Origin: Paraburkholderia phenazinium | Lineage (GTDB): Bacteria > Pseudomonadota > Gammaproteobacteria > Burkholderiales > Burkholderiaceae | Length of the DNA: 64,000 nucleotides | Assembly (NCBI RefSeq): GCF_900100735.1 | Contig: NZ_FNCJ01000003.1 | Coordinates: 372,001-436,000, forward strand | Direction of reading: 5' to 3' | Shown: piece after piece, positions 56,458 through 64,000 of the stretch | How positions within the stretch are numbered: position 1 is the first letter of the stretch | Layout: every line of letters starts with the position of its first letter | Notes under the pieces: model-generated | Databases searched by the model: none | Seen by the model: the letters and a program-made list of their open reading frames with translations, nothing else | What the model was told of the DNA's origin: nothing | Made by a program: the position numbers and the translations under genes

Positions 56458-57411
56458 TTACTTCTTGTTGCCCCGGTCGATCAGCACGGCGAGCAGGATC
56501 ACCCCGCCCTTGATAACCTGCTGGTAGAACGACGACACGTCCATCAGGTTCAGGCCGTTATTCAGCACGCCGATCAGCAATGCGCCCACCAGCGTGCCGA
56601 AGATCCAGCCGCGCCCGCCTGTCAGGCTGGTGCCGCCCAGCACCACCGCGGCGATGGCGTCGAGTTCGTAGCCGGTGCCGGCGGTCGGCTGGGCGGAATT
56701 CAGGCGCGAGGTCAGCACCACGCCGGCAATCGCCGCCATCACGCCGGAGATCGTGTACACCCACAACTGAACGCGATCGACCTTCACCCCCGAAAGCCTG
56801 GCCGACTCGGCGTTGCCGCCGGTCGCATAGACGTGGCGGCCAAACACGGTCTTCTTCAGCACGAACCAGAAAACGGCGAACATGATGAGCATCAGCACCA
56901 CCGGAATCGGCACGAGCCGCGCCACATAGCCGCCCCCCAGCATCGAGAAGAAGTCGCTGTTAAAGCTGCTGATCGGGCTGCCGTTGGAGACCACCAGGGC
57001 GAGCCCGCGCAGCACGGTCATCGAGCCGAGCGTGGCGATGAACGGCGCCACCTTGCCTTTGCTGATGACGAGGCCGTTAAAGAGCCCCATCACGCCGCCG
57101 GCGGCGATGCCGGCGAGCGTCGCGAGCACGGCCGGCGTGCCGCTTTGCATCAGACTCGCAATGATCACCGACGAGAGCGCCAGCACCGAGCCCGCGGACA
57201 GATCGATGCCGCCCAGCAGGATCACAAGCGTCATGCCGAAGGCAATCAACGCATTGATCGACGCCTGGCGCATCACGTTGAGCAGGTTGTCGAGCGTGAG
57301 GAAGTTGGGGCTGATGATGGAAAGCCCCACCGCGATGATCAGCAGCGCGATGAACGGCCCGAGCTTTTGCAGCGTGGCCTTGTTACTGGGTGTCATGGTC
57401 AATTGCGCCAT
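56458..57411 (-). CDS. rbsC: Ribose ABC transporter permease
   Basis: A 317-residue permease with about 9-10 membrane spans. NFLTLDNLLNVMRQASINALIAFGMTLVILLGGIDLSAGSVLALSSV is the signature N-terminal region, and LDAIAAVVLGGTSLTGGRGWIFGTLVGALLIGVLNNGLNL is the cytoplasmic coupling loop. It forms the channel for ribose, driven by RbsA. It follows rbsA by about 100 bases. Confidence 0.95.
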   Translation of the reverse strand: MAQLTMTPSNKATLQKLGPFIALLIIAVGLSIISPNFLTLDNLLNVMRQASINALIAFGMTLVILLGGIDLSAGSVLALSSVIIASLMQSGTPAVLATLAGIAAGGVMGLFNGLVISKGKVAPFIATLGSMTVLRGLALVVSNGSPISSFNSDFFSMLGGGYVARLVPIPVVLMLIMFAVFWFVLKKTVFGRHVYATGGNAESARLSGVKVDRVQLWVYTISGVMAAIAGVVLTSRLNSAQPTAGTGYELDAIAAVVLGGTSLTGGRGWIFGTLVGALLIGVLNNGLNLMDVSSFYQQVIKGGVILLAVLIDRGNKK

Positions 57412-57515
57412 TTCGTGTCTCGCTCGGGTCTCGATTGCCGGCTGCGTGGGCTGTCGGCAAATGGGTTGATCAGGTGTGTCGCCGCTTATGACTTATAAAA
57501 CCGTGCTAAGCCGTA

Positions 57516-59009
57516 CTAAGCCGTGGCCGGGTTGCCGCCGGTGGCGGCCGTCATGAGCACTTCCTGGGTGGCGCCGGCTGCCGCGAAGATGCCGTTCTGC
57601 CTGCCTTGGTGCATCACCAGGATGCGATCGCTCATCGCCAGCACTTCGGGCAACTCCGAGGACACCATCACGATCGCCACACCCTGTGAGGCCAACTGGT
57701 TGATGATGGTGTAGATCTCGGCCTTGCCGCCCACATCGACGCCGCGAGTGGGCTCGTCGAGCAGCAGCACCTTGGGCGGTTCCGCGAGCCACTTGGCGAA
57801 CACCACCTTCTGCTGGTTGCCGCCGGAGAGCGACTTCACGTCCAGCTCCGCATCGCGGGTGCGAATGCGCAACTGCTTGATCAGGTCGGCGACGGCGGCG
57901 CGTTCGGCGCGCTCGTTCACGACGCCGAGACGCGCGTAGCGATCCAGATGGACCAGCGTCGCGTTTTCGCGCACCGACATGCCGAGCACGAGGCCCTGGC
58001 TCTTGCGGTCTTCGGTGACAAAGCCGATGCCGGCCGCAATCGCGCCGGACGCATCGCGCACCTCGAGCGTGCGGCCGTCGAGCGAGACCGAGCCTGCCGT
58101 CTTGCGGTTCAGCCCAAACAGCGTGCGCAGGATCTCGCTGCGGCCCGCTCCCATCAAACCGGCCACGCCGAGCACTTCCCCGGCGCGCACGTCGAACGAA
58201 ATGCCGGAGATGTTGCCGTCGTCGGCGAGGCCCGACACAGCGAAGCGCACCTCGCCGGGCGTATGGTTGCGCTTCGGAAAGCGCTCGCCCAGCTCGCGCC
58301 CCACCATCAGGCGCACCACTTCATCGAAACCGGTGTCCTTGACCGCACGTTCGCCCACAAAATGGCCGTCGCGCAGCACGCTGACCTTGTCGCAGATGCG
58401 GAAGATTTCTTCCATCCGGTGCGAGACGTACACCAGCGCCACGCCGCGCGCCTTGAGCGCCAGCATGATCTCGAACAGCGTCTCGATCTCGCGGTGCGTG
58501 AGTGCGGCGGTCGGCTCGTCCATCACCAGCACGCGTGCGTCGAGCGAGAGCGCCTTGGCGATTTCCACCAGTTGCTGCTGGCCGATCGAGAGGCGCCCGG
58601 CTTCCGTTTGCGGATCGATATTTTGCGCGCCGACCATGTCGAGCCATTTGCGCGACTGCTTGCGCATCGCGGCGGAGTCGACCACGCCGAAGCGGCTGGG
58701 CTCGCGGCCGAGAAACAGGTTCTCCATCACCGACAATTGCGGAATCAGATTCAATTCCTGGTGGATGATGGCGATGCCGGCGCGTTCGGCGTCGACGGTG
58801 TGGCGGATCTGCACGGCCCGGCCGTCGATCAGGATCTCGCCGGCATCGGCCTGGTAGACGCCGCTCAAAATCTTCATGAGCGTCGACTTGCCGGCGCCGT
58901 TCTCACCCATCAGCGCGTGAATCTCGCCCGCGCCGATCTTGAAGTCGACACCTTCGAGCACGCGCACCGGCCCAAAAGCCTTGCCGATGCCCCGCATGGT
59001 CACTTGCAT
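57516..59009 (-). CDS. rbsA: Ribose ABC transporter ATPase
   Basis: A 497-residue double ATPase. First half: Walker A GENGAGKST, signature LSIGQQQLVEIAKAL, VLVMDEPTAAL. Second half: a degenerate Walker A (GLMGAGRSE), LSGGNQQKVVFAKWL and LLLDEPTRGVD, as usual for sugar importers. It powers the RbsC permease. It begins about 17 bases after a terminator-like hairpin that follows rbsD, so its expression may depend on read-through. Confidence 0.95.
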   Translation of the reverse strand: MQVTMRGIGKAFGPVRVLEGVDFKIGAGEIHALMGENGAGKSTLMKILSGVYQADAGEILIDGRAVQIRHTVDAERAGIAIIHQELNLIPQLSVMENLFLGREPSRFGVVDSAAMRKQSRKWLDMVGAQNIDPQTEAGRLSIGQQQLVEIAKALSLDARVLVMDEPTAALTHREIETLFEIMLALKARGVALVYVSHRMEEIFRICDKVSVLRDGHFVGERAVKDTGFDEVVRLMVGRELGERFPKRNHTPGEVRFAVSGLADDGNISGISFDVRAGEVLGVAGLMGAGRSEILRTLFGLNRKTAGSVSLDGRTLEVRDASGAIAAGIGFVTEDRKSQGLVLGMSVRENATLVHLDRYARLGVVNERAERAAVADLIKQLRIRTRDAELDVKSLSGGNQQKVVFAKWLAEPPKVLLLDEPTRGVDVGGKAEIYTIINQLASQGVAIVMVSSELPEVLAMSDRILVMHQGRQNGIFAAAGATQEVLMTAATGGNPATA

Positions 59010-59025
59010 GACACGCCTCTTTCAG

Positions 59026-59058
59026 AAAAACGCCGCGCCGCTAACGGCTTGCGCGGCG
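59026..59058 (-). terminator. Intrinsic-terminator-like hairpin between rbsD and rbsA
   Basis: On the minus strand CGCCGCGC - AAGCCGTTAGCG - GCGCGGCG is an 8-bp perfect GC stem, followed directly by TTTTT. It lies right after the rbsD stop and only 17 bases before the rbsA ATG, so there is hardly room for a new promoter between them. It may attenuate transcription from rbsKD into rbsACB. Confidence 0.7.
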
Positions 59059-59059
59059 C

Positions 59060-59458
59060 TCAAAAAATCACACCCGAATGCAGGATCACATTCGCGTAGG
59101 GACTGCACTCGCCGGTGCGAATCACAGCCTTGGCCTGCTGGCAAAGGCGCTTGAATTGCTCATGCGGCACATCCTCGACAGCAACCTCGGCAACGCGCAA
59201 CTGCGTCATGCGCTGCGCTACCGCAGCGTTGTGCGTCAGGCTTTCGCTTGCGAACACCGCGCGCTCGACCTTGAAATCGGCCAGCACGCTGTCCAGCACG
59301 TCGAAGAAGCCCGGCACGCCAAGCGTGAGCGAGACGTCGATACATTCGACGCCATCGGGAATCGGCAGACCGCAGTCGGCAATCACGACGCTGTCGGTGT
59401 GGCCCATGCCGGCCAGCACGCGGGCGATATCGCGGTTCAGGTGTCCGAGTTTTTTCAC
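59060..59458 (-). CDS. rbsD: D-ribose pyranase
   Basis: A 132-residue pyranase that converts beta-D-ribopyranose to ribofuranose before phosphorylation. GMGHTDSVVIADCGLPIP holds the catalytic His. VILHSGVIF is the typical C-terminus. The ATG overlaps the rbsK stop by four bases. Full length. Confidence 0.95.
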   Translation of the reverse strand: MKKLGHLNRDIARVLAGMGHTDSVVIADCGLPIPDGVECIDVSLTLGVPGFFDVLDSVLADFKVERAVFASESLTHNAAVAQRMTQLRVAEVAVEDVPHEQFKRLCQQAKAVIRTGECSPYANVILHSGVIF

Positions 59459-60345
59459 GCTTGAGCCTTCAGAAACTGTTCGAGTTCGGCGAGCGTGGGC
59501 ATGCCGCCCTGCGCGCCCGCGCGGGTGACGGACAAGGCGCCCGCCGCATTGGCGCGGCGCATGGCCTGCCCGGCCCCCAGATGCCAGAACGCGGCGAGCG
59601 CGCCGTTGAAAGTGTCGCCGGCGCCGGTGGTATCCACCGCTTCGACCTCAAAGCCAGCCTCGTGGACCAGTTCGCCATCCTCACGACTGGTGTAGGCGCC
59701 TTCCTTGCCGTGGGTCATCGCAATGCGCCCCGGCATGCGTCGCAACACTTCGGCCCACGGCTCGCCCGCGGTTTGCAGTGCAGCGGCGAGTTCGTGTTCG
59801 TTCGGTGTGAGCAAGGTGGTCAGCGCGATCAGCTCGGCAGGCAACGCAACGGCCGGCGCCGGATTCAGGAAGAACGGCTTGCCGAGGCGCCTCGCGAGCC
59901 TTGCCGCATGCAGGACCGTGTCGAGCGGCACTTCGAGTTGCGCGAGGACGATATCGGCCTCCGCGAATGCCTCGTGCGCACGATCGAGATCGGCGGCAGC
60001 GAGTTCATGATTGGCGCCCGGCACCACCACGATGGCGTTGTCGCCACCGGACAGCGTGATCGAAGCAATCCCGGTCGCGGCGTTTCCAGTAGAGACCCAG
60101 CGTGTATCGATGCCCTCGCGCACGAGGGTCGCCTTCAACTGTTCGCCGAATGCATCCGCACCGACGCAGCCGATCATCGTCACTTCGGCGCCCAGACGCG
60201 CTGCCGCGACCGCCTGGTTGGCGCCCTTGCCGCCCGGCCAGGTGGCGAAATGCGTGCCGAACAGCGTTTCGCCAAGACGCGGAAACGCCTCGGTCGCGAC
60301 CACCATGTCCATGTTGATGCTGCCCACCACCACTACGCGCGCCAT
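59455..60345 (-). CDS. rbsK: Ribokinase
   Basis: A 296-residue PfkB-family sugar kinase. VVVGSINMDMVVATEAFPRLGETL and PGGKGANQAVAAARLGAEV match the ribokinase N-terminus, and the catalytic DTTGAGDTFNGALAAF carries the Asp. It phosphorylates ribose to ribose 5-phosphate. AAGGAG lies four bases before the ATG. It is the first gene of the set. A 15-bp palindrome (CCGTCCG-C-CGGACGG, 60442-60456) and a TATAAA sequence upstream may belong to its promoter. Confidence 0.95.
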   Translation of the reverse strand: MARVVVVGSINMDMVVATEAFPRLGETLFGTHFATWPGGKGANQAVAAARLGAEVTMIGCVGADAFGEQLKATLVREGIDTRWVSTGNAATGIASITLSGGDNAIVVVPGANHELAAADLDRAHEAFAEADIVLAQLEVPLDTVLHAARLARRLGKPFFLNPAPAVALPAELIALTTLLTPNEHELAAALQTAGEPWAEVLRRMPGRIAMTHGKEGAYTSREDGELVHEAGFEVEAVDTTGAGDTFNGALAAFWHLGAGQAMRRANAAGALSVTRAGAQGGMPTLAELEQFLKAQA

Positions 60346-60535
60346 ACCGCTCCTTCAAACTGCCCGCCCCGCGCTGTTGACGGGAGCGTGAATTTTTGTC
60401 GTGCTAAAACGTAATCAGCTTTGGAGCGGATTTATACCAGAGCCGTCCGCCGGACGGAAGGTCTCCCAGGGTATAACCCGATAAGGGTCAGGTGAGCAGG
60501 TGGATGGCACCTGCCTGTATCTGCAAGAAGCAGGT

Positions 60536-61321
60536 TTAGCTGCGCCGCTGTTCCAGCCGTTGTTCGAGGCGTCGCGGGATCAGAACGGGCAAGCGCAGGA
60601 GGAAGCCGAAGAAAAGCCGCAGATGCATCCACGACAACAGCAGGTTGTCGCGCAGGTAGTTGAAATGCGACACACCGCCCTCTTCGGCGCGGAAATAACG
60701 CACCGGGGCGTCAATGTTGATCGGCCGCACGCCTTCCCAGCACAAACGCACGGCGGCCTCCGGATCGAAATCGAAGCGGCGCATCCAGACGTGCTGACTC
60801 ATCACCTTGCGCAACGGCTCGACCGGATACACGCGAAATCCGTACAGCGAATCGCCGATGCCGGCCCACAGGGTCTCGAGGTTGGCGCAGCCATTGGAGA
60901 GCCGCCGGCCATAGACGCGCGCCTTCGGCGCCTGCGCGTCGAACTTCGGCATGCCGAGCACCATCGTGCCCGGTTGTGCCTGCGAGGCGTTCATGAAACC
61001 CGGGATCAGACTGGCCGGATGCTGGCCGTCGGAGTCCATTGTCAGGACATGCGTGAAACCGAGGCGCGCGGCTTCGTCGAGACCGTGCAGCACGGCCGCG
61101 CCTTTGCCCTGGTTGTGCGGCAGCACGATGACGCGCAGCCCGGCATCCTGCTCGGCCAATGCCTGCAAACGCGCGGCGCTGCCATCGGTGCTGCCGTCGA
61201 CCACCACCCACACAGGGTTCCAGTGTTCGCGCGCGCTGCGCACGGTTTCATAGACTTTTTCGCCGGGGTTGTAGCTCGGAATCAAAACCAGGTGAGTTGG
61301 CGAGGGGCTCGTTGTGCGCAT
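60536..61321 (-). CDS. GT2-family glycosyltransferase of a polyene-type cluster
   Basis: A 261-residue glycosyltransferase with an A-type fold. HLVLIPSYNPGEKVYETVRSA opens the nucleotide-binding region, VVDGSTDGSAARL and LTMDSDGQHP supply the metal-binding DxD-like motif. The ATG at 61321 was preferred over a TTG at 61333. It resembles the single-domain glycosyltransferase (ApeJ-like) seen in aryl polyene clusters. The neighbours are a flavin-dependent oxidoreductase, a ketoreductase and an acyl carrier protein. Confidence 0.8.
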   Translation of the reverse strand: MRTTSPSPTHLVLIPSYNPGEKVYETVRSAREHWNPVWVVVDGSTDGSAARLQALAEQDAGLRVIVLPHNQGKGAAVLHGLDEAARLGFTHVLTMDSDGQHPASLIPGFMNASQAQPGTMVLGMPKFDAQAPKARVYGRRLSNGCANLETLWAGIGDSLYGFRVYPVEPLRKVMSQHVWMRRFDFDPEAAVRLCWEGVRPINIDAPVRYFRAEEGGVSHFNYLRDNLLLSWMHLRLFFGFLLRLPVLIPRRLEQRLEQRRS

Positions 61322-61385
61322 GGAATACAGCAAATCGAATAAGGGTTTTTTATGGTCGGTCTAATGCCCGGCTTGATCGTCCGTC

Positions 61386-62747
61386 TTACGGTCCGCTTTG
61401 TGGTTCGCTCCGTGGTCCGCTTTGTAGCCCATCCGTCACGCGCAGATTGCGCCGCCGGCCGCGCCATGCGTGCCAGGTGCGCGGCGCGTTCAGCAGCGCC
61501 GACACGTAGTACACGCCCTTGAACAGGCCGAGCGAGCGCCAGATCGGCGTGTTCTCGAAGATATCGCCGGCGAGGAGCGAGAGCAGCGCCTCTTTCATGC
61601 GCAGCACGTTGCGCGGCGCCATGAAGAGCTCGCGCATCGCCGGCGAGGTCATCCGGTAGATGAACCAGGAGAACGCTTTGGGCCCATGCCGCAGACGTTT
61701 GTCGAAACGCGCCAATGCTGCATCGGCGCGCGCCGGATCGCGCAGGCAGACGTCGATCGCCTCGGCGCCGGCGAACGCGCTTTGCATCGCCAGCATCACG
61801 CCGGACGAGAACACCGGATCGATGAACGCAAACGCATCGCCCAGCAGCAGGAAATTGCGGCCATGCGTCAGCTTGCCGGTGTACGAATAGTTGCCGGTGG
61901 CCGTCACCTCGTTCACGCGCTCGGCATGCTCGAGGCGTTCGGCGAGCGGTGCGCACAAGGCGATCGTGTCGGCGAAAAACGCTTCGAGCGAGCGGCCCTT
62001 CGGCCGGCTTTTCAGGTAATGCGGCCACACCACCGCGCCGACACTGGTAGTGCCGTCGGCAAGCGGAATGAACCAGAACCAGCCGTGCTCGAACCAGAAG
62101 ACGGTGATGTTGCCTTCGTGCTCGCCGAGGTTGCGCTGTGCGCCGCGAAAGTGCCCGTACAGCGCGGAGCTGTTGTGCCTGTCGTTGCGGCGCTTGCTCT
62201 TGAACTGGTTCGCGAGCAGCGTGTCGCGGCCCGAGGCATCCACCACGAAGCGCGCGCGGCACCGCTCTTCACTGCCGTCTTCATGCTGCGCGCGAATCAC
62301 GGCGCCGGAGCCGTCCGGCAGAAACGCGACGTCGCGCGCCTGGCAGCCTTCCACCACCTCCACGCCATGTACCGCTGCATTACGCAGCAGCAGGTGATCG
62401 AGCTCCGAGCGCCGCACCTGATAGGCACCCGGCATCGATTTGTCCCACGCATCGGCGAACAGGAAGCGCTCCATGCGGTTGCCATGCTGCGGCGAAACAA
62501 ATTCGGCGCCCAGCTTGACCATGCCGATCGCCCTCACCTGCTCGCCCACGCCAAGGCGGTCGAACAGGCGCAGATTGGCGGGCAACAGCGACTCGCCGAT
62601 ATGAAAACGCGGGTGCCGTGCCTTCTCCAGCAGACGCACGCGGTAGCCGCGGTCGGCGAGCAAGGTGCCGGCGCTCGAACCGGCCGGCCCGCCGCCGATC
62701 ACGATGACATCCCAGAGCGCTGCGTCAGGTTGAATTGCTTCGGCCAT
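61386..62747 (-). CDS. FAD-dependent oxidoreductase (halogenase-like)
   Basis: A 453-residue flavoprotein. The N-terminal dinucleotide fold reads VIVIGGGPAGSSAGTLLADRGYRVRLLEKARHPRFHIGESLLP; the last part is the conserved GESL of halogenase-like monooxygenases. LLLGDAFAFIDPVFSSGVMLAM is the second FAD motif. Members related to tryptophan halogenases and geranylgeranyl reductases occur in aryl polyene and flexirubin clusters, where they probably modify the aromatic head or the polyene. The W-x-W-x-I-P halogenase motif appears only as WFWFIPL. The C-terminus is a short repetitive SGPRSEPQSGP tail. Confidence 0.85.
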   Translation of the reverse strand: MAEAIQPDAALWDVIVIGGGPAGSSAGTLLADRGYRVRLLEKARHPRFHIGESLLPANLRLFDRLGVGEQVRAIGMVKLGAEFVSPQHGNRMERFLFADAWDKSMPGAYQVRRSELDHLLLRNAAVHGVEVVEGCQARDVAFLPDGSGAVIRAQHEDGSEERCRARFVVDASGRDTLLANQFKSKRRNDRHNSSALYGHFRGAQRNLGEHEGNITVFWFEHGWFWFIPLADGTTSVGAVVWPHYLKSRPKGRSLEAFFADTIALCAPLAERLEHAERVNEVTATGNYSYTGKLTHGRNFLLLGDAFAFIDPVFSSGVMLAMQSAFAGAEAIDVCLRDPARADAALARFDKRLRHGPKAFSWFIYRMTSPAMRELFMAPRNVLRMKEALLSLLAGDIFENTPIWRSLGLFKGVYYVSALLNAPRTWHAWRGRRRNLRVTDGLQSGPRSEPQSGP

Positions 62748-62806
62748 CGTTTTCCTCTCGATACTGACGTTGCCTCGTGAGCACGTGCCGTGCCACGCCG
62801 TCAGTG

Positions 62807-63523
62807 TCAGGCGAGACCACCGTTGATGGACAGTACCTGGCCAGTCACATAAGCCGCGGCATCGGAGACGAGGTAGGCGACCATGGCCGCGACTTCCTCA
62901 GGTTGGCCCGCGCGCTGCGCCGGCACTAGTTGCTTGATCCGCTCAGGCGCAAATGCCGGGTCCGCCATGGGCGATTCAATAACGCCGGGCGCCACCGCAT
63001 TCACGGTAATGCCGCGCGAAGCCAGTTCGAGCGAGAGCGATTTCGTCGCGCCGATCAAGCCGGCCTTCGCCGCCGCATAGTTCACCTGACCGCGATTGCC
63101 CATCACGCCCGCCACCGACGCCATGTTGACGATGCGCCCCCAGCGGGTGCGGATCATCGGCATCAGGAGCGGCTGGGTGACGTTGAAAAAGCCGTTCAGC
63201 GTCACATCGATCACGCTGCGCCATTGCTTCTGGGTCATGCCGGGCATCGGCGCGTCGTCGTGGATCCCGGCGTTGTTGACCAGAATCTGCACGGGCGCCT
63301 GCTCCAGCATGCCTTCGAGGGCGATCCGCGTCGCGTCGGCATCGGTCACGTCGAAGGCGATCGCATGAGCTGTGCCCCCCGCCGCGACGATTCGCTGTAC
63401 GGTGGCCTCGGCCTGCGCGAGGCCGCGGTTCGCATGCACCCAGACTTCGTGGCCCGCCTGCGCCAACGCCACGCTGATGGCCTGTCCCAGCGCGCCGCTG
63501 CCGCCTGTCACAAGCGCTCGCAT
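62807..63523 (-). CDS. 3-Oxoacyl-ACP reductase-like ketoreductase
   Basis: A 238-residue short-chain dehydrogenase. The ATG at 63523 has GGAG five bases upstream; nine further codons upstream are in frame. It has ALVTGGSGALGQAISVALAQ, NNAGI, the catalytic Ser in NMASVAG, and Y-x-x-x-K in VNYAAAKAG. GGL-A is the FabG-like C-terminus. It reduces beta-ketoacyl-ACP, as ApeQ does in aryl polyene synthesis. The neighbouring acyl carrier protein supports this; housekeeping fabG is less likely here. Confidence 0.88.
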   Translation of the reverse strand: MRALVTGGSGALGQAISVALAQAGHEVWVHANRGLAQAEATVQRIVAAGGTAHAIAFDVTDADATRIALEGMLEQAPVQILVNNAGIHDDAPMPGMTQKQWRSVIDVTLNGFFNVTQPLLMPMIRTRWGRIVNMASVAGVMGNRGQVNYAAAKAGLIGATKSLSLELASRGITVNAVAPGVIESPMADPAFAPERIKQLVPAQRAGQPEEVAAMVAYLVSDAAAYVTGQVLSINGGLA

Positions 63524-63594
63524 CGACTCTCCATTACTCTTTGCTTTCAAGACTCACCGAGCACGTCCGTGCACCGCCGGCACGGGCCCGCTCG

Positions 63595-63855
63595 CTAGCG
63601 GATCCGGTGCGCCGCCACGTATGCGGCCAGCGCCCCAAGCGTGGCGAAAATCTTCTGGTTGTCCGGATTGTCCGAACGCAGTTCGAAGCCATACTTCTTC
63701 GAAATCAGCAGCGCAATTTCGAGGATATCGATCGAGTCGAGTCCCAACCCTTCGCCGTACAGCGGGGTATCGGGGGTGAGCTCGTCGAGTTGCACGTCTT
63801 CGAGATTCAGTTCGCCGACGATCAGCGCGGCGAGCTCTTCTTCCAGTTTATTCAT
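63595..63855 (-). CDS. Acyl carrier protein
   Basis: An 86-residue carrier protein. The ATG at 63855 (MNKLEEELAALIVGELNLEDVQLDEL) gives the expected start. GEGLGLDSIDILEIAL contains the DS-(I/L) serine for the phosphopantetheine arm. The sequence LISKKYGFELRSDNPDNQKIFATLGALAAYV is close to the ApeE/ApeF-type carrier proteins, not to the housekeeping AcpP. It is the first visible gene of the minus-strand cluster; the region 63856-64000 holds no gene that I can call, and other synthase genes probably lie to the right. Confidence 0.85.
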   Translation of the reverse strand: MNKLEEELAALIVGELNLEDVQLDELTPDTPLYGEGLGLDSIDILEIALLISKKYGFELRSDNPDNQKIFATLGALAAYVAAHRIR

Positions 63856-64000
63856 TGTCTTGTCTGCCGGGATCAATGCCAGTGGAAGGGGGGCCAAACG
63901 CCCGCTATGCAGCTTCTGCGCGGCCCCCTTCAGGACAGCGTCTGGGCGCAGCAGGCCTTGTTACCCCGTCGGACCGGCACGCTGCCCGCTGTATATGGGA

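Noticed and set aside
60442..60456. Terminator for the GT2 gene
   Set aside because: The palindrome lacks a T tract on the minus strand; it is noted only as a possible rbsK promoter element.

Overview
This window looks like a chromosomal segment of a high-GC betaproteobacterium, most probably Paraburkholderia/Burkholderia. The pointers are the lipase plus lipase-foldase pair, the acetoacetate decarboxylase / 3-hydroxybutyrate dehydrogenase / patatin operon, the DUF3562 and UspA stress genes, and an aryl-polyene-like gene set at the right end. No rRNA, tRNA, CRISPR array or intact transposase was seen. The assignment rests on gene content and protein resemblance only.

Left end (1-5430): the 3' part of a GT4 glycosyltransferase, a broken small ORF, iterated IS21-like end repeats, a XerCD dif-like 28-mer (1632-1659), a Phd/VapC toxin-antitoxin pair, an in-frame deletion chimera of a CBS/EAL protein, and a PAS-type chemoreceptor. 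It reads as a patched, recombining stretch.

5603-20436 is the most interesting region. It is one minus-strand gene train: GNAT acetyltransferase, DUF6916 protein, phage-tail-collar protein, a 2344-residue DUF4347/LEPR-type protein with 12 Ig-like repeats, a TolC-like outer-membrane lipoprotein, a small periplasmic HlyD adaptor, a GAF-TM-HlyD membrane adaptor, and a PqqD-like/M50 metalloprotease/lipoyl fusion. It has the adaptor and outer-membrane parts of a type I exporter but no ABC ATPase and no RND pump. The M50 protein, with both zinc motifs intact, occupies the inner-membrane position. I propose it as a dedicated, little-described export/processing system for the giant surface protein.

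20437-26988: an unknown secreted protein with an AIM24 partner, a small HTH/DUF2442/DUF4160 module (DUF4160 frameshifted, with a perfect operator palindrome), then a divergent MFS carrier and NCS1 permease sharing two HutC-type operator palindromes. 27014-33278: a fused double ABC exporter (CydDC-like layout), a GcvA-type LysR regulator, and a cNMP-binding/thioredoxin-reductase-like flavoprotein without the CxxC pair.

33441-36314 is a ketone-body/PHB operon (adc, bdhA, patatin). 36488-42583 holds a frameshifted secreted hydrolase, UspA, zinc alcohol dehydrogenase, DUF3562, CBS-BON, a kinase remnant and a small cytochrome c. 42650-44782 is the secreted lipase with its foldase. 45417-53880 carries an EAL-HDOD protein, SnoaL, fadH with a PadR regulator and two matching palindromes, a VOC protein, a CHRD protein, cytochrome b561 and AtoE.

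54094-60345 is a complete ribose-uptake set (rbsK-rbsD-rbsA-rbsC-rbsB-lacI), split internally by two terminator-like hairpins. 60536-63855 is the end of a polyene/fatty-acid-type biosynthetic cluster (GT2, flavin-dependent oxidoreductase, FabG-type reductase, acyl carrier protein) that continues beyond the window.
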